Positions 1-11,094 of a stretch of DNA of 64,000 bases are shown piece after piece (position 1 is the stretch's first letter; each line of letters begins with the position of its first letter). The stretch spans positions 33,987 through 97,986 of the forward strand of contig JANDJZ010000146.1 in NCBI GenBank assembly GCA_027943245.1, read 5' to 3'. The DNA comes from Acanthamoeba sp. SK_2022b. Its lineage: Eukaryota; Discosea; Longamoebia; Acanthamoebidae. The notes beneath the pieces are model-generated. The model saw only the letters and a program-made list of their open reading frames with translations, was not told where the DNA came from and made no database searches. The position numbers were made by a program, and so were the translations under genes.

Positions 1-1
1 A

Positions 2-712
2 TCGGCCCCTCTTCCATTCGGAGCGAGCACGCGCTCGCTTACCTCTCAATTCGAAGGGCTCAGCGCCACTGGCGGAGCTACGTTCAACTCCTCCGACTTG
101 CCGAGGACGGGGGCAGAGGCGACCGCCGTTCCGAGCGTCCATTTCGGCTTTGCGAGTGCAGCGCCGCCAGGTGGCGGCCACCCAACTCAGACGCAGTCAG
201 CTGGCGGCAGCGCCTCCACCAGCAGCACGAGCGCACAGTTCCCGTCTTCTACCTTTAGAGATGCCGTTTCCCTGCCCTTCACGCTCGGCGCCTCCCCCTC
301 TGCTTCAGCCGTCGGCATCGGCGGCGGCGGTGGCAGCAACCCCTTTGCCTCGCTCGGGTCCAACCACCAAGGCAGCGCCAATGGGAGAAAGCGGCAATAC
401 TTTGAGTTCTTCTTCGACGCTCCTCCCAATCTCACCCTCTCCACTGCCGCGCCGGCGTCGAACGGGGGAGTGGCCAGCACCACCAACGTTGCAGGCGGAT
501 TCCACTTCGCACCATCTCATTCCACGTCCACGTCCATCTCCCCCTCTCCCTCTTCTCTCGTGGGCACGGCGTCGGCCAACGGCGGCGAAGGCGATGGCGC
601 GATGGACTTTAGTTGTTACGAACATCAAGCGTGGAAGAGGTATCGGAGAGAGGAAGAACATCAGCAGCAACACAACGCTCCACCACACCGCACATCGGCC
701 AATACCTCCTAG
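2..712 (+). CDS. C-terminal part of an FG/Ser-rich low-complexity protein (5' end outside window)
   Basis: An open frame enters from the left edge and ends at TAG 710-712, about 236 residues. It is rich in Ser, Ala, Gly and Pro with scattered phenylalanine-containing motifs (FGFAS, NPFASLGS, GGFHFAP), a composition reminiscent of FG-repeat nucleoporins. The last 40 residues become charged and Gln/His-rich (KRYRREEEHQQQHN). There is no recognisable folded domain, so the nucleoporin comparison is only compositional. No intron is needed in the visible part. The upstream exons that would identify the protein lie outside the window. Confidence 0.55.
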   Translation, partial: SAPLPFGASTRSLTSQFEGLSATGGATFNSSDLPRTGAEATAVPSVHFGFASAAPPGGGHPTQTQSAGGSASTSSTSAQFPSSTFRDAVSLPFTLGASPSASAVGIGGGGGSNPFASLGSNHQGSANGRKRQYFEFFFDAPPNLTLSTAAPASNGGVASTTNVAGGFHFAPSHSTSTSISPSPSSLVGTASANGGEGDGAMDFSCYEHQAWKRYRREEEHQQQHNAPPHRTSANTS

Positions 713-1115
713 CAGTAGCCCGCACTGCCCCTTCCTCCGCAGACCGTGGTCTTCTCGCGTGTGTGTGTGTGTGTGTGTCCTCCCCATCGTTCTGTGTACA
801 TAATACGACAACCTCTCCCTCTTGTGTTATCTTTTTGCTCTTTCTTCCTTGAGTAAAAACCCCACCCTTTGTGTTGATGACCTCCCCCACGGTGCCCGTC
901 GTGGTCCCGTTCGTTCTTCGGTGGTCATAACGCGAGTGTTCCAACCAACTTGAAGCTCCCGTGATGCTGCTGACTCGATAAGCCTCTCGGTGACCGTGAG
1001 GCCAGGCCCAAGCACCAGCAAGCACGAAAAAAACCAGGCGTGGTGTGTGGGGCCTCTCTTTTTGGTTCAGCAACACAGACAGGAGAGGTCTTTGAAAAAG
1101 ACAGAGAGAGCCAGT
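713..1115. other. intergenic region with a GT microsatellite
   Basis: No gene is supported here. A perfect GT run of about 20 bases lies near 759-778, just past the stop of the preceding gene. The rest should hold the 3' untranslated region of that gene and the promoter and leader of the SKICH-like gene. Short overlapping frames here look like chance. Confidence 0.5.
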
Positions 1116-1872
1116 ATGCTCGAGGTTGGGGGCGCCAGGCCCCTCATGAAGAAGAAGGAATCAGGAGGCAGCATGAAGGACGCCATAAAGCGGCGATTTA
1201 CAGTGCACAAGCCACAGTTCCCCTCAGACGTAGTCGATGCCTTTGAGAAAATCAAGTCTTTCTCTCGAGGAGGGTACGTGATTGTGGGTTCGCGTTGTGC
1301 CCTGGTCTCCGTCACCATCATGGTTTTTTTTGTCTCTCGTTAGCAGCTCATAATCACTGTTGCGCATTTCTTCAACAGATATCTGTTGAAAATCGAACGT
1401 GTGCCTGAGTCGAAGGAGATAGGCAACGACCACAGTACTCTCGAGAGTGTTGTGGTCAAGTGGCGCGCTCCCATAGATCACCCCACCTCGGACTGGATCG
1501 GTGCGCCCAGCCCTTCCCACAACGTATTTGGCATTTATTATTAATTTATTTATTATCTATTCATCCTGGTGCGTGTATAACTAGTGTTGTTGCGCGCTTT
1601 GTTCTGTGTAAGGCTGCCTTATCTGGCCTACCGTTGATCTACTTCACGTTTGTGCTTGGTGTTTTGCAATGCTCCCCGCGCAGGGATATGGCGTGTAGGG
1701 AGCAGGAGCGTCCGCAAACGTGTCCTGCAGGCGTCTGACGAAACCCCCACTCGGACCCACACCAGCCAGCCCGTGGCGGGCAAATGTTGGGCCTTTGTTC
1801 CCAAAGGCAGGAAGGGACTGGTCACCTTTTCGGGTATGCGTTGCCCTCTGCAGTGTGAGGTGAACTTCTGGT

Positions 1873-1906
<34 letters not shown>

Positions 1907-3525
1907 GCACACACACACAACGCCTCACACGTCGTGGACACACAACCAGGCGATAAACTGCCAACATGCGAAGGTCGATACCGCATCAGCTATGTTCTAG
2001 ACGGCGATCCTTGGTCGGAGCAAACGATTGCCCTGCACGGGCCCGAGTTCAACATAGTCGACGACAAATGCGTACTGAGCCCACGTCAAGGTACCTTTAT
2101 GTGCAGCAGGCGGAGGATCCGGGAAGCTTAGCTGATTGCTTACGAGATGGGTTTACAGAACTCAAACACAGCGGAGGATCCCCGCTGAGTCCCCGGGGAG
2201 GTGGCATGACGTTTAGTCTTTCGAGCGAGGTACCGTACGTCATCGACGAAGAGGAGAAACAGCGAGCGTGGCGAGAAGACTGGATGGCGTCAGTGGACGA
2301 GGTTGACCAAGCACGGTTGCTGGAGTGGGAGGCCAAGCGACTGCCGTGTCAAAAGGCGGGCCAAACGCTCGCGGAGGTGACCTTCAAGGTGCCCCAGGTG
2401 ATTCGGTCTCTGCGAAGTCGCCACGACTCAGCGTCCAGCTCCGATTCGGAGGGGGAGGACGAGCGGGAGGACGAGGAGGGAAGCGGCAGCCGGCGGACAA
2501 GGCGGAAGGAGAGGGAGCGCATGCAAAAGATGAAGAGCGAAGAGGGGCGAGGGGCGATCGAAGGCTGGAGGAAGAACTCGCGAGGCGACAAGAAAGGGCT
2601 TCGGCGATCAGCCTCAGATAACGAGCCCGAGCCTGAGTCGCCGCAGCTGCAATCGTCAGCGTCGTTCAGTCCCGCCATCGCCGTCGTCGACTCCGATGGC
2701 AACGACGTGCTGGTGGACGTCTCGAAGGCTCCGAAGGAGAAGCTGGAGCCTCGGCGACGAGGTGGATCCCTGCGCAGGAAGAAGTCAGAGGCGACCTCCA
2801 ACCTCATCCGATCGTCGCCTTCTTCAATCCCCGTGCTTCACCTGAAACCGATGCCGTTCGTCGAGGCCTCGCCCGTGATGGCCGAGCCACTCACGCTTCC
2901 CTCCTCCCCCACCGACTCCTTCAGCTCAATGTCCTCCTCGTCGTCCTCTTCTGTGCGACCCGTCGCCGCCTTTCCCGAAGAGCCGTCGACGCCGGCCGAA
3001 CGTACGGAGAAGAAGTCGAAGACGTCCTCCTCAAAGTCTTCCCGGAAGAAGAAGAAGGGGAGCACCATCAGATCATCCAAGGACAAGACCGTCAAGACCA
3101 CCGACGACACAAGGCAGCAGTTGGCGGCCACCATTCCCACCACTACCACCGCCGCCACACCAACGAGCAGCAGCGATGCGGTGGTGCGACCAGCGACGGC
3201 CGAGCCATCGTTGCTCGAGGCCGACGGAGGGCGGACGTCAAGGAAGAGCAGCGGCCACGCGCTGACGGAGAGGACGAGAGGTCCTGGCGAGGCGGCAGAG
3301 GAGCTGCAGTCGAAGACGAAGCAAGAACGCGGAGTGGCCGAGTTGCGCGCGAGGGGAGGAGACGGCGATCTCTTTGGAGTGAAGGAGCGATACCAGATCG
3401 AGTTGGGCAGAGTGACCTTCTCGGAGGAGTTCATCTTCTACTTCCTCATCTTTAGCCTCGTCGTTTTCCTCATCTTCTACAACGCCCTGCACGAGCTTCG
3501 GCTCGTCCTCGCCGGCGCAAAGTGA
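1116..3525 (+). CDS. SKICH-like domain protein with C-terminal membrane anchor
   Basis: A five-exon model: 1116-1273, 1379-1500, 1684-1833, 1950-2090, 2159-3525. All junctions are GT-AG and in phase, giving 645 residues. After a basic N-terminus, exons 2-4 encode a beta-sandwich resembling SKICH domains: KWRAPIDHPTSDWIG, then a GRYRISYVLDG strand, then HGPEFNIVDD. The long last exon is a Ser/Lys/Glu-rich disordered linker with basic blocks. It ends in a hydrophobic helix (EFIFYFLIFSLVVFLIFY) about 14 residues from the C-terminus, the layout of a tail-anchored protein. In animals SKICH domains occur in autophagy receptors and inositol phosphatases; no phosphatase or zinc-finger domain follows here. 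Function is unknown. An adaptor on an internal membrane is my inference. The small exon 3 is the least certain part. Confidence 0.65.
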
Positions 3526-4016
3526 TCTGCCGACAGCTGACTCCCCCAAAACCTCTTCGCGACACTTGTACACAGGCCCTCCTATTTATTTTGTGGATCA
3601 ACTACCGAACAGAAAACACGCCCTAAGCAAACACGCGCGCACACCAGCTGAGGGGGTTGCTTTGCCCGAGAGTTCTCGGTCAGAAGTGGCGGGCAGCTGG
3701 AAGGGTCGCTGTGGCGTGATGACTGACTCGCTCATGAAGTAGAGCGAACGAGCAGGCCTTCACATCATGGCACTTATCCTGTACGGCCCACTGGGGCAAG
3801 ACATCCCGAAGAGAGGATTCACGTGCAAGCGCGCGTAACGCGACATGTCCCGTTTTTGTTTTCCACACGCTCGCCCGCTTGTAACCGAGCGCCCTTTGGT
3901 TCGCGTTCCGACGGAAGCAGAATGAATTTCGACCGTGGCTTAGACGAAGCGAGTGGCCCATGGCGTTCATCAGTCCGTCTAGTCATTACACTCACAGTTG
4001 ACTTAGCTCAGCAACC
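3526..4016. other. intergenic region
   Basis: No gene is supported. The region must contain the 3' end of the SKICH-like gene and the promoter of the zinc-ribbon gene. Reading frames on both strands are short and without recognisable domains. Confidence 0.5.
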
Positions 4017-4673
4017 ATGAAGTGCCCACACTGCGGGCACTCCCTGCCTGTCTTTCGCATGCCCAGGACTTTCAGACAGGCCATGTTCGGAGGCTGGACG
4101 TGCAAGTACTGCCAACACGACATAAGCAGTAGCGGCAAAGAGGTCACCGCCACTGTGGCGCCAGTTCCGACAACGACCTGTACAACTTACTCGACCGATT
4201 ACGAACCACAACTGCGCGTCTGCCTGGACCCTGCTGTGGAAAATGTAATGGTAGGATCGGAGGAGGTCGAGGTGCCGGCAGGCGTAAACATCACGATCAA
4301 GCGCACACGGACAGTCGACCATACGTTGGAGCTGACCGAGACCACCAAGAAGGACTTGACCCACGAAGGGGGCTTCGACATTAGCGGGCTGTTCAACATG
4401 AAGCACTCCATAGTGAAGGCCATCGAGAAACAGCAGGGCAAGACCTACTCCGAAAGCGAGGCCATGGAGTACGAGGTGGAGCTGAGCGGGGGGAAGGAGA
4501 GCAGCAGATACACTTTGCTCTGGACTGAGCACTGGCGCAACGGCACGGCTGAACTTCAGGACAAGCTCGGAAGAACCATTCTACAGGAGCCTATACGGTT
4601 CAGGGAAGGAGCGGCGCTAGAAGTGCATAGAAGCCCCGCCACCGCTGGCACCACTCCGCCAAGTCTCTCATGA
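4017..4673 (+). CDS. zinc-ribbon protein of unknown function, intronless
   Basis: A single uninterrupted frame of 218 residues, ATG 4017 to TGA 4671-4673. The N-terminus carries two CxxC knuckles (MKCPHCGHSLP and WTCKYCQHD, about residues 3-6 and 29-32), a treble-clef or zinc-ribbon arrangement as in short bacterial and archaeal zinc-ribbon proteins. The remaining 170 residues look like a beta-rich globular region and have no membrane segment. I do not recognise that part. The absence of introns, unlike both neighbours, could mean recent acquisition or a retrocopy; this is inference only. Confidence 0.65.
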   Translation: MKCPHCGHSLPVFRMPRTFRQAMFGGWTCKYCQHDISSSGKEVTATVAPVPTTTCTTYSTDYEPQLRVCLDPAVENVMVGSEEVEVPAGVNITIKRTRTVDHTLELTETTKKDLTHEGGFDISGLFNMKHSIVKAIEKQQGKTYSESEAMEYEVELSGGKESSRYTLLWTEHWRNGTAELQDKLGRTILQEPIRFREGAALEVHRSPATAGTTPPSLS

Positions 4674-4714
4674 ATGAGAAGACCATGTCTCTTCGCAAGA
4701 GAACGAAAGTGCTG

Positions 4715-4750
4715 TTTTTCTTTTCTTTTCTTTTCTTTTCTTTTTTTTTG
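4715..4750. repeat. pentanucleotide (TTTTC)n and poly-T tract
   Basis: About six near-perfect TTTTC units run into a T9 stretch directly downstream of the zinc-ribbon stop codon. It is probably a simple repeat in the 3' untranslated or intergenic sequence. Confidence 0.8.
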
Positions 4751-4833
4751 GGCCCAAGAGCAAAAGGCGAAACTGGCGAGCACCACCAAGACTTGCCCCA
4801 GCGGTCGTTGTGAGATTAGCAGCTGAGGCCAGT

Positions 4834-7069
4834 ATGCGTCGAGCATACAACATCACCTGGCGGGTCAGTGCTCTGGGTGCAGCTCCACTCTCCACTGTCA
4901 GGAAGGCCTTCATACGCCGCCTCGCCTCTAGTACGTGGGCGCCCCTCTATGCAACGTTGCTGTGCTCTGCTCACACCTACCTGCGCGGCAAACCCACATT
5001 GACACAGAAGTGGAGAAGGCTACAATCTTTGCGACCAGTAAAGGACGCAAGGTGAGAAGGATACAGCGGCCGTTCCCTCTCGAATTAGGCGGCTCACTTC
5101 CCGAGGTGCTCTCCCACACAATCATATTCGTCCACACTTGTTTGCTCAGCCCAGTGCGGTCGATTGAAGGTGGACATCGTCTACGAGGAGTGGGGCAACG
5201 CGCGCAACCCTGTCGTCCTCATCTTTCCCTCTCTTTCCGTCGGTTCGCACGCCAGGTATCGCTGCCGCACGCACAAACACAACCGGGCGCCTGCGTGTTT
5301 CCTCTAACTCGACTCGTTACTCAGATCAAGCGTGGACGACCCAACAGCAGGCTGGTGGGAAGGTACTTCCCCATCGCTCTTGGATTTCATCTGGCGACTC
5401 TTGCATCGTCCGGCACGCTGACGCAATGGGCCGACAGCCATGCTTGGGCCCAGCAAGGGAATCAGCACGGAGAAGTTCCGGGTTATCTGCCCGGCAGGCC
5501 TGGGCTCTCCATTTGGCACCACCTCCCCACTGGTGCGTGTTGCCCTCCTGCGCTGACCTCCTGCACGCCCCTATAACCCCCCCCCCCGCTTACATCGCCT
5601 TACTGGTGGGTAGAGCGTCAATCCGGCCACGGGCAAACCCTACGGCAGCACTTTCCCTCAAATCACACCCCGAGGTGCGTGCAGCGTAAATACCCAGCAG
5701 TAATCGTGTGCGCTGCTGACTCCTTGCATCAGACATGGCGCGTGCGCACATGGCCCTGCTGGAGAGCTTGAATGTACATAAGGCCCACGCGCTTGTGGGC
5801 GCTTCGCTGGGTAACCTCTGCTCTCCTCATAAGTTGCACTGCCATGGCCTTACCGGGTATGTGGCTTCAACTTGCAGGCGGATGTGTGGCCCTGTCGTTC
5901 GCTTCCGAATATCCAGACTTTGTGGACAACCTGTGCGTGATCTCCTGCACGGGCAAATCCACCCCTGGTAGCGTGGCCTTGCGGCACATCCAAAGGCAAG
6001 CTGTGCTTCGGGATCCGAACTACTGGTACTCGACAACCGACCCTTTTCTGGCCACAACTCAAGAGGTTCACACCGCCGCCGCTCCAACTACCCAGCGGCG
6101 GAAACTACCGCGATAAGGGTGTCAACCCTTCTGACGGCATGGCTGTAGCGCGACAACTGGGTACGTCAACAGTGCGCGTGGTGGTGATGGCGAGAAGGAG
6201 GACGAATGCAAGGAGGTTTCACTGACATGTGTTGTGCCGGGAATTCGCAGGGATGGTGACGTACCGAACGAGGGAGGAGTTCAACCAACGCTTCAGTTGG
6301 GACGCCGAGGGACCCTACCGCCTGGGCGAGGCCATCAACTTTGAAGTCGAGTCCTACCTCCAGAACAAAGGTGCCCCACCCGCGCCTCCTCCAAGAAGTA
6401 CGCGACTACCGCCCTGGTCATGGCGTGCTCACCTCGGCTTTCATGCGCACAGCGGGGTCATTCGTCAACAACTACGACCCGAACAGCTACCTCCTCCTTT
6501 CGTACGTGTCGTGCCTCCTCCCTGTCGCGAGCTATGTGATGGCCAACTGACTGCTAATCGGCTGCGGATATCAGCAAGTGCACTGATCTGATGGACCTGG
6601 GCCGAGGCCACAATAACTTCTCGGAAGGGCTACTCCGCATCAAGTCGAAAGGTGTGCACTAAAAGTGAGGTCCTCACTGTTGTCGATCCTGTTACTCATG
6701 CGAGTGGCTGCGCTGTGCGGCCGCACAGTCATGATAATGGGCGTCGATTCGGATTTCCTCATTCCACCATCGGAGCAGCAGTACATGTACCACCTCCTGC
6801 AAGGTGCACCTGCCCCCCCCCCTTTGGGAACTTCACTTCGCCCGTCAGCGGAGTGTTGACGCTCACACCATCACACGTGACATCTTATCATTGTGCATTG
6901 ACCTTACGCAGCGCATGGGAAGGACGTGCGGCTGCGCACATGCGGGTCCATCTACGGCCACGACGCCTTCCTGCTCGACATGGGCTTCTTCCTGCCGCTG
7001 ATCCGCGACTTTTTAGAGCACGACGACCACCACGCGTCACCTCGTGGGGCCTTCCTCCACCCCTACTGA
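4834..7069 (+). CDS. MetX/MET2-like homoserine (or serine) O-acyltransferase, alpha/beta hydrolase
   Basis: About a dozen short exons separated by GT-AG introns rebuild a near full-length MetX-family enzyme of roughly 400 residues. The first exons are 4834-4930, 5008-5051, 5155-5255, 5325-5362, 5438-5532, 5614-5674, 5733-5810. Visible family blocks in order: VDIVYEEWG, GLGSPFGTTSP, GKPYGSTFPQIT, the nucleophile elbow GASLGG (the family often has GGSMGG), a GGNYRDKGV block, the acid-residue strand MGVDSDFLIPP, and the histidine block YGHDAFLLDMG. The Ser-Asp-His triad is therefore complete. The basic, acid-free first 30 residues could be a mitochondrial leader. Known family members transfer an acyl group to homoserine or serine on the way to methionine or cysteine. 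Which acceptor is used here cannot be read from sequence alone. Some middle splice sites remain approximate. Confidence 0.8.
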
Positions 7070-7420
7070 GCAAACAGATGGTCTAAATCGCGTTTTTCGT
7101 GCGCCACCGGTGGTTGGTGTCACACTGCGGCTTTCGCCTGTATTGCCGTGTTGGGTTCGCAAGAGGAACTGCCGCCTGGGGGGAGACCGCAAGATGCCGC
7201 CTCGTGCCGCTTAATTGAAGAATGCGCCGGCATTCCTCACTTAATTAATACGAAACCAACGTTTGGCCCCACCGCAGTAGCCGCTTGTTGTCTTTTGCTG
7301 GGGGGAGGACTGCCGGATCTTTGGTCCAGCACCGACGTTGTTTTGCAGGAAAATCAGCAGGAGGAAAGAGGTGGTATCGGAGGTAAGAAGGAAGGGGAGG
7401 AAGAAGAGAGAAGGATATCC
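7070..7420. other. intergenic region upstream of the SH3-RhoGAP gene
   Basis: A frame open from about 7148 joins the next gene but has no ATG before 7421, so it is treated as leader or promoter sequence. It includes a purine-rich stretch (7345-7415) just before the start codon. No separate gene is supported. Confidence 0.5.
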
Positions 7421-9809
7421 ATGGCAGAGAATGGAGGCGAGACCGTGTTCTACGCCCGGGCCCTACAAAACTGGAAGAGCAAAGACAAAGGGTACCCCCC
7501 CCCGGTGGTTCACGCGTTACCCTGACTCAAGTCATTAGCCGAATGATTTAAATCTTCATTGCTCTGTGCTGTGTCCTCGCTAGTAACGGACAGTTAATAT
7601 TTCTTATTTAAACAATATTGTTTAATAAAGAAAAATGTTTGTCTTATTGAAATCCAACACTGTACCTGTTCTTGTTGCTTCCTTTTGCGTTGTGCGTTTT
7701 CATTATGCTGTAATGCTTGTTATTTTCGTTTCTTCGTTTCGGGACTGTTCTCATCTTTTCTCCTGCTGCACAACACAAATCCAAGGGCACTGTCTCTGTC
7801 AAAAGGCGGGTTGGTGAAGGTGCTTTCCGGCTCGGCGGACGGTGAGAAGTTCTTCGGCGAGGTGGGGAAGAAGAAGGGCTGGTTCCCACAGATCTACGTT
7901 AAGCGAGAGGCCGGCGGGGTCGTGCAGTCCTTCCGTCCCGACGTCAGCGGTGGCGAGAGCCCCACCATCAGCGGACCCACTCATGTGCGCAAACACTCAC
8001 AGAGCCTCGACTCCCTCTCCCTCCTCGCCGACCAGCTTCCGCCCAGTGCCATCGCTGTGCGTGCCCGTGCCCTTCTCTCTTTCGTTCTTTGGCCTTCGTT
8101 TTCGTTCTTTGCTTTTCTTATATTATATTATTTAATTTTTATGATGCAGGACCTGGGAGGAGACGGCGGGAAGGCAAAGGAGGATGCGGCCGGCTCGCAG
8201 CCCGACGATGCGGAAGAGGGCGGGTCGGGCTCGCGAATCCTGAAGCGATCGGTCACGGTGAACCACCTGCGCCAGCAGAACGCGGGAGGGGTGGATCACG
8301 ACAAGATGCGCTTGGACGACATGCTGCGGGGGAGCGGCGGCAGGTTCCTGGGCGGCCGCAGCCTCGACCAGCCTCGGATCCCGGAAGTGGGCGAAGAGGA
8401 GTTTGTCGGAGAGGATCAGAGCGTAGACAAGCTCACAGAAGAGCAGAACGCGGCCATCGCGCGACTCAAGCGCAACCGCACGCTGCCTCACCTGCGACCT
8501 CCGATGCCTTCGCTGTCCCATTCTCCGATCACGACCGCGTTCTCGAGCCCGACGCTGTCGCACTCCTCGATTGCCATGACGTCGTCGGCGCCGGTGTCGC
8601 CTCGCTCTTCGTCGCCGCGCGGCAGTCTGCGGCCGATCCTGCACAGTGGCACCACCTCGCACTCCTTCAACGCGCTCCCGCTCAGCGCCCTCGGATCGCC
8701 CGCCGCGGGCCCCTCGTCCCCGCGCTCTCGCGTGATGTCGGTCTATCAGCCGCTATCGCAGCCCTCGTCCCCGTCTGGCTCCTCCTCCACCTCGCCTCCA
8801 GCGTCCCTCTCCTCCAACCCGCTCGAGTCTCCCCGCCGCACGCGCTCCTCATCGTCTAACTCGGCCCCGCATCCCGCCATCACCTCCATCTTCCCGCAGC
8901 GCTCGCTGTCCCTCGAGTCGCAGGCCGTGCCACTGACCAACGCCCCGTCCCCGCTCTCCAAACTCGGGGCCACGTCGTCGTCGCGTCGGCAGAGCAAGTC
9001 GCACCGAGACGACAAGAAGGAGAAGAAAAAGAAAAAGGAGGAGAAGAGGGAGAAGAGGGAGGGGAGCAAGAGGAGGCCAAACAGGAAGGGCAGCACGAGA
9101 CAGCCCGCGAGGACGCATCCGGGCAAGGAGGTGTTTGGCGTCTCGCTCGAGGAGCTCATGCAGAGACAGCGCCTGGACCACCCCCACCTCCAGGTGCCCA
9201 TCGTGCTGCTCAACTGCGCGCACGCCATCGTCCTCCTCGAGGGCCACAAGAGGGAGGGCATCTTCAGGTTCGACCCACCTTCTGGTCTTTGCGCGTGCTC
9301 GCGCGGTCGCCGGCCGAATTGGCAATTAATTGTCTCACTGCGCGCACAGGATTTCGGGCAACGCACACAATCTCGAGGCATTGAAGGAGACGATACGGGA
9401 ACACGAGTACGCCGACGACTTCCTCGACGCCCACAACGCCGCGTCGCTCATGAAGATCTGGCTCTCGTCCCTCCCGCAGCCCCTCATCCCAGACAGCCTC
9501 ACGTATGCGCACTACACTCTCCGGCCACGATTCGTGGCCGTGGGTTCACTCTTTCTGATCTTGTCCTCCACCGCAGGCAACGATGCACGGAGAGTATCGG
9601 CGATCCCGAGAAGAGCCTGGCGATTGTGAGCGAAATGCCGGAGATCAACCAGAAGACGCTCGGCTATGTAATACAGTTTCTGCAGCAGTTCATCCTCCCC
9701 GAAAAGGTCGTCACCAAGATGGACGAGGACAACCTGGCGATGACCCTGGTGCCCGTGATCTTTGATCAGAACGGCGCAATAGGTAAGGCGCGACCCTCAG
9801 TGTGCCTTG

Positions 9810-9859
<50 letters not shown>

Positions 9860-10296
9860 TGACACCATGTTGCCAAAGGCTAAAATCCCTTTCAGGTGAC
9901 ATGGTGGAGATGGTGAAACAGACGCAGCTGCAGAAAGTCTTCGTCGTCAATCTTCTCCAGCACATGAAGTTCACCACGCTTCTCACCTGGAAGGACTTCG
10001 AGGACGCCATCGAGGTGATCAACATCAAGACCGCGGCCAACCAGCAGATGGCGCGAGAGCTCAAGAAGAAGGGCAAGGCCGGCGGGCTCATCGGCGGGCT
10101 CGTCAAGCCGTTCTCCCCGGGCGAGAAGGGGAGCAAGGAGGGCGCGCAGTACAACACTTACCACGCGTCGTCTGGGCCCCTTCCCTCCCCGCGGTACGAA
10201 GACCTCTCCAGCAGCGGAAGCGGAGCAGTCGTGGAGGAGTCCGCTACCGAGGACGAGAGCGAAGAGGAAGACGACGAGCTGTACGAATTCGGATGA
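7421..10296 (+). CDS. SH3 domain-RhoGAP protein
   Basis: A six-exon model (7421-7491, 7786-8056, 8150-9267, 9350-9502, 9577-9782, 9896-10296) stays in phase and gives 739 residues. The first two exons join into an N-terminal SH3 domain (FYARALQNWKSKDKG..., ending GWFPQIYVK). A long Ser/Pro-rich linker with a lysine-rich block follows. The RhoGAP domain begins at about residue 435 with FGVSLEELM. Splicing restores the arginine-finger motif EGIFRISG across an intron, followed by LPQPLIP, the conserved INQKTL and the KMDEDNLAM helix. The C-terminus is acidic (EDESEEEDDE). By family the protein stimulates GTP hydrolysis by Rho/Rac/Cdc42 GTPases, with the SH3 domain recruiting proline-rich partners in the actin machinery. 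The intron at 9783-9895 holds a long TG repeat. Confidence 0.88.
9815..9858 (+). repeat. TG microsatellite in RhoGAP intron 5
   Basis: An uninterrupted TG run of about 40 bases lies within the intron 9783-9895, between the donor and a normal TTTCAG acceptor. Confidence 0.9.
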
Positions 10297-10488
10297 TCGT
10301 GCACTCGACCTGCCACCTTTACTGCCACCTTTACAAAACCCTGATAGGTTGGGCTGCTCCTTAGTTGTAAATCTAAAGATTCTTCTTGCCGGCGCAGAAA
10401 GAAAAATAGTTTCTTTTAATATACAATTTTATTTTTGCTCGCTTTTACGGAGCAAAAAGCCTATTGCAGATTCGAATTGAATTGGACA

Positions 10489-11033
10489 ATGGCGGCACGC
10501 AAGGGCAGCAGCGGTTTCCTCTCTCGCATCTCTTCCTCCTTCAAGCCCGTCACTGGCTATCAGGCCTACGGTATGCGTCAAATTGCGCTCCGTAGGAGAG
10601 TTAATCCTATGTTAATAATCCTATGCAAAAACCATTGCTTAACATTCCCCCCCCCCCAATCCAATTCTTCATCGTTGTGTAGGTCTCAGGCTTGAGGATT
10701 TCTACAATGCCGAAAACCCCGAGATCCAGGAGGTGTTGAGGAGACTTCCCAACAAGACCAAGGAGGAGCGAGACCTCAGGATCCGCCGCGGTCACGAGCT
10801 CCACCTGAAGGGTGCCACCCTGCCCGAATCGTCGTGGACCACCCCCGAGGAAGACGGCCAGACCTACATGGAGCCCTATATGAGTGAGGTAGTCCAGGAA
10901 ATCGAGGAGAGGAAGGACTTCCGGTCTGACTTCCTGCGTATGTCCCCCCCCCAATTGGCAAGAATGTCGTAATTTGCTAATGCGGATGTTTTATGTGACA
11001 GTCCCCGTGGAGAAGAGGCATTTGCGCAAGTAG
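10489..11033 (+). CDS. QCR7: mitochondrial cytochrome bc1 complex subunit 7 (UQCRB/QCR7, 14 kDa)
   Basis: Three exons, 10489-10570, 10683-10937 and 11002-11033, encode 122 residues, the usual length of this subunit. Family features: an N-terminal helix, GLRLEDFYN, EVLRRLPNKTKEERDLRI, the LKGATLPESSWTTPEEDG segment and the PYMSEVVQEIEERKDF helix. The protein is a matrix-side subunit of complex III that helps assemble cytochrome b. As is common in the family there is no obvious cleavable leader. Both introns contain runs of eight to twelve C. The downstream gene is convergent, and the two stop codons lie only about 60 bases apart. Confidence 0.9.
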
Positions 11034-11094
11034 AGAGGTGTGATTATTGCGGATTGAGGCGCATGCGTAATAAAGTGTGCGTACATCACCATTA

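Noticed and set aside
8089..9381. Long alternative frames on both strands over the RhoGAP gene
   Set aside because: Frame shadows of a GC-rich, Ser/Pro-rich exon; the RhoGAP and SH3 motifs occur only in the annotated frame.
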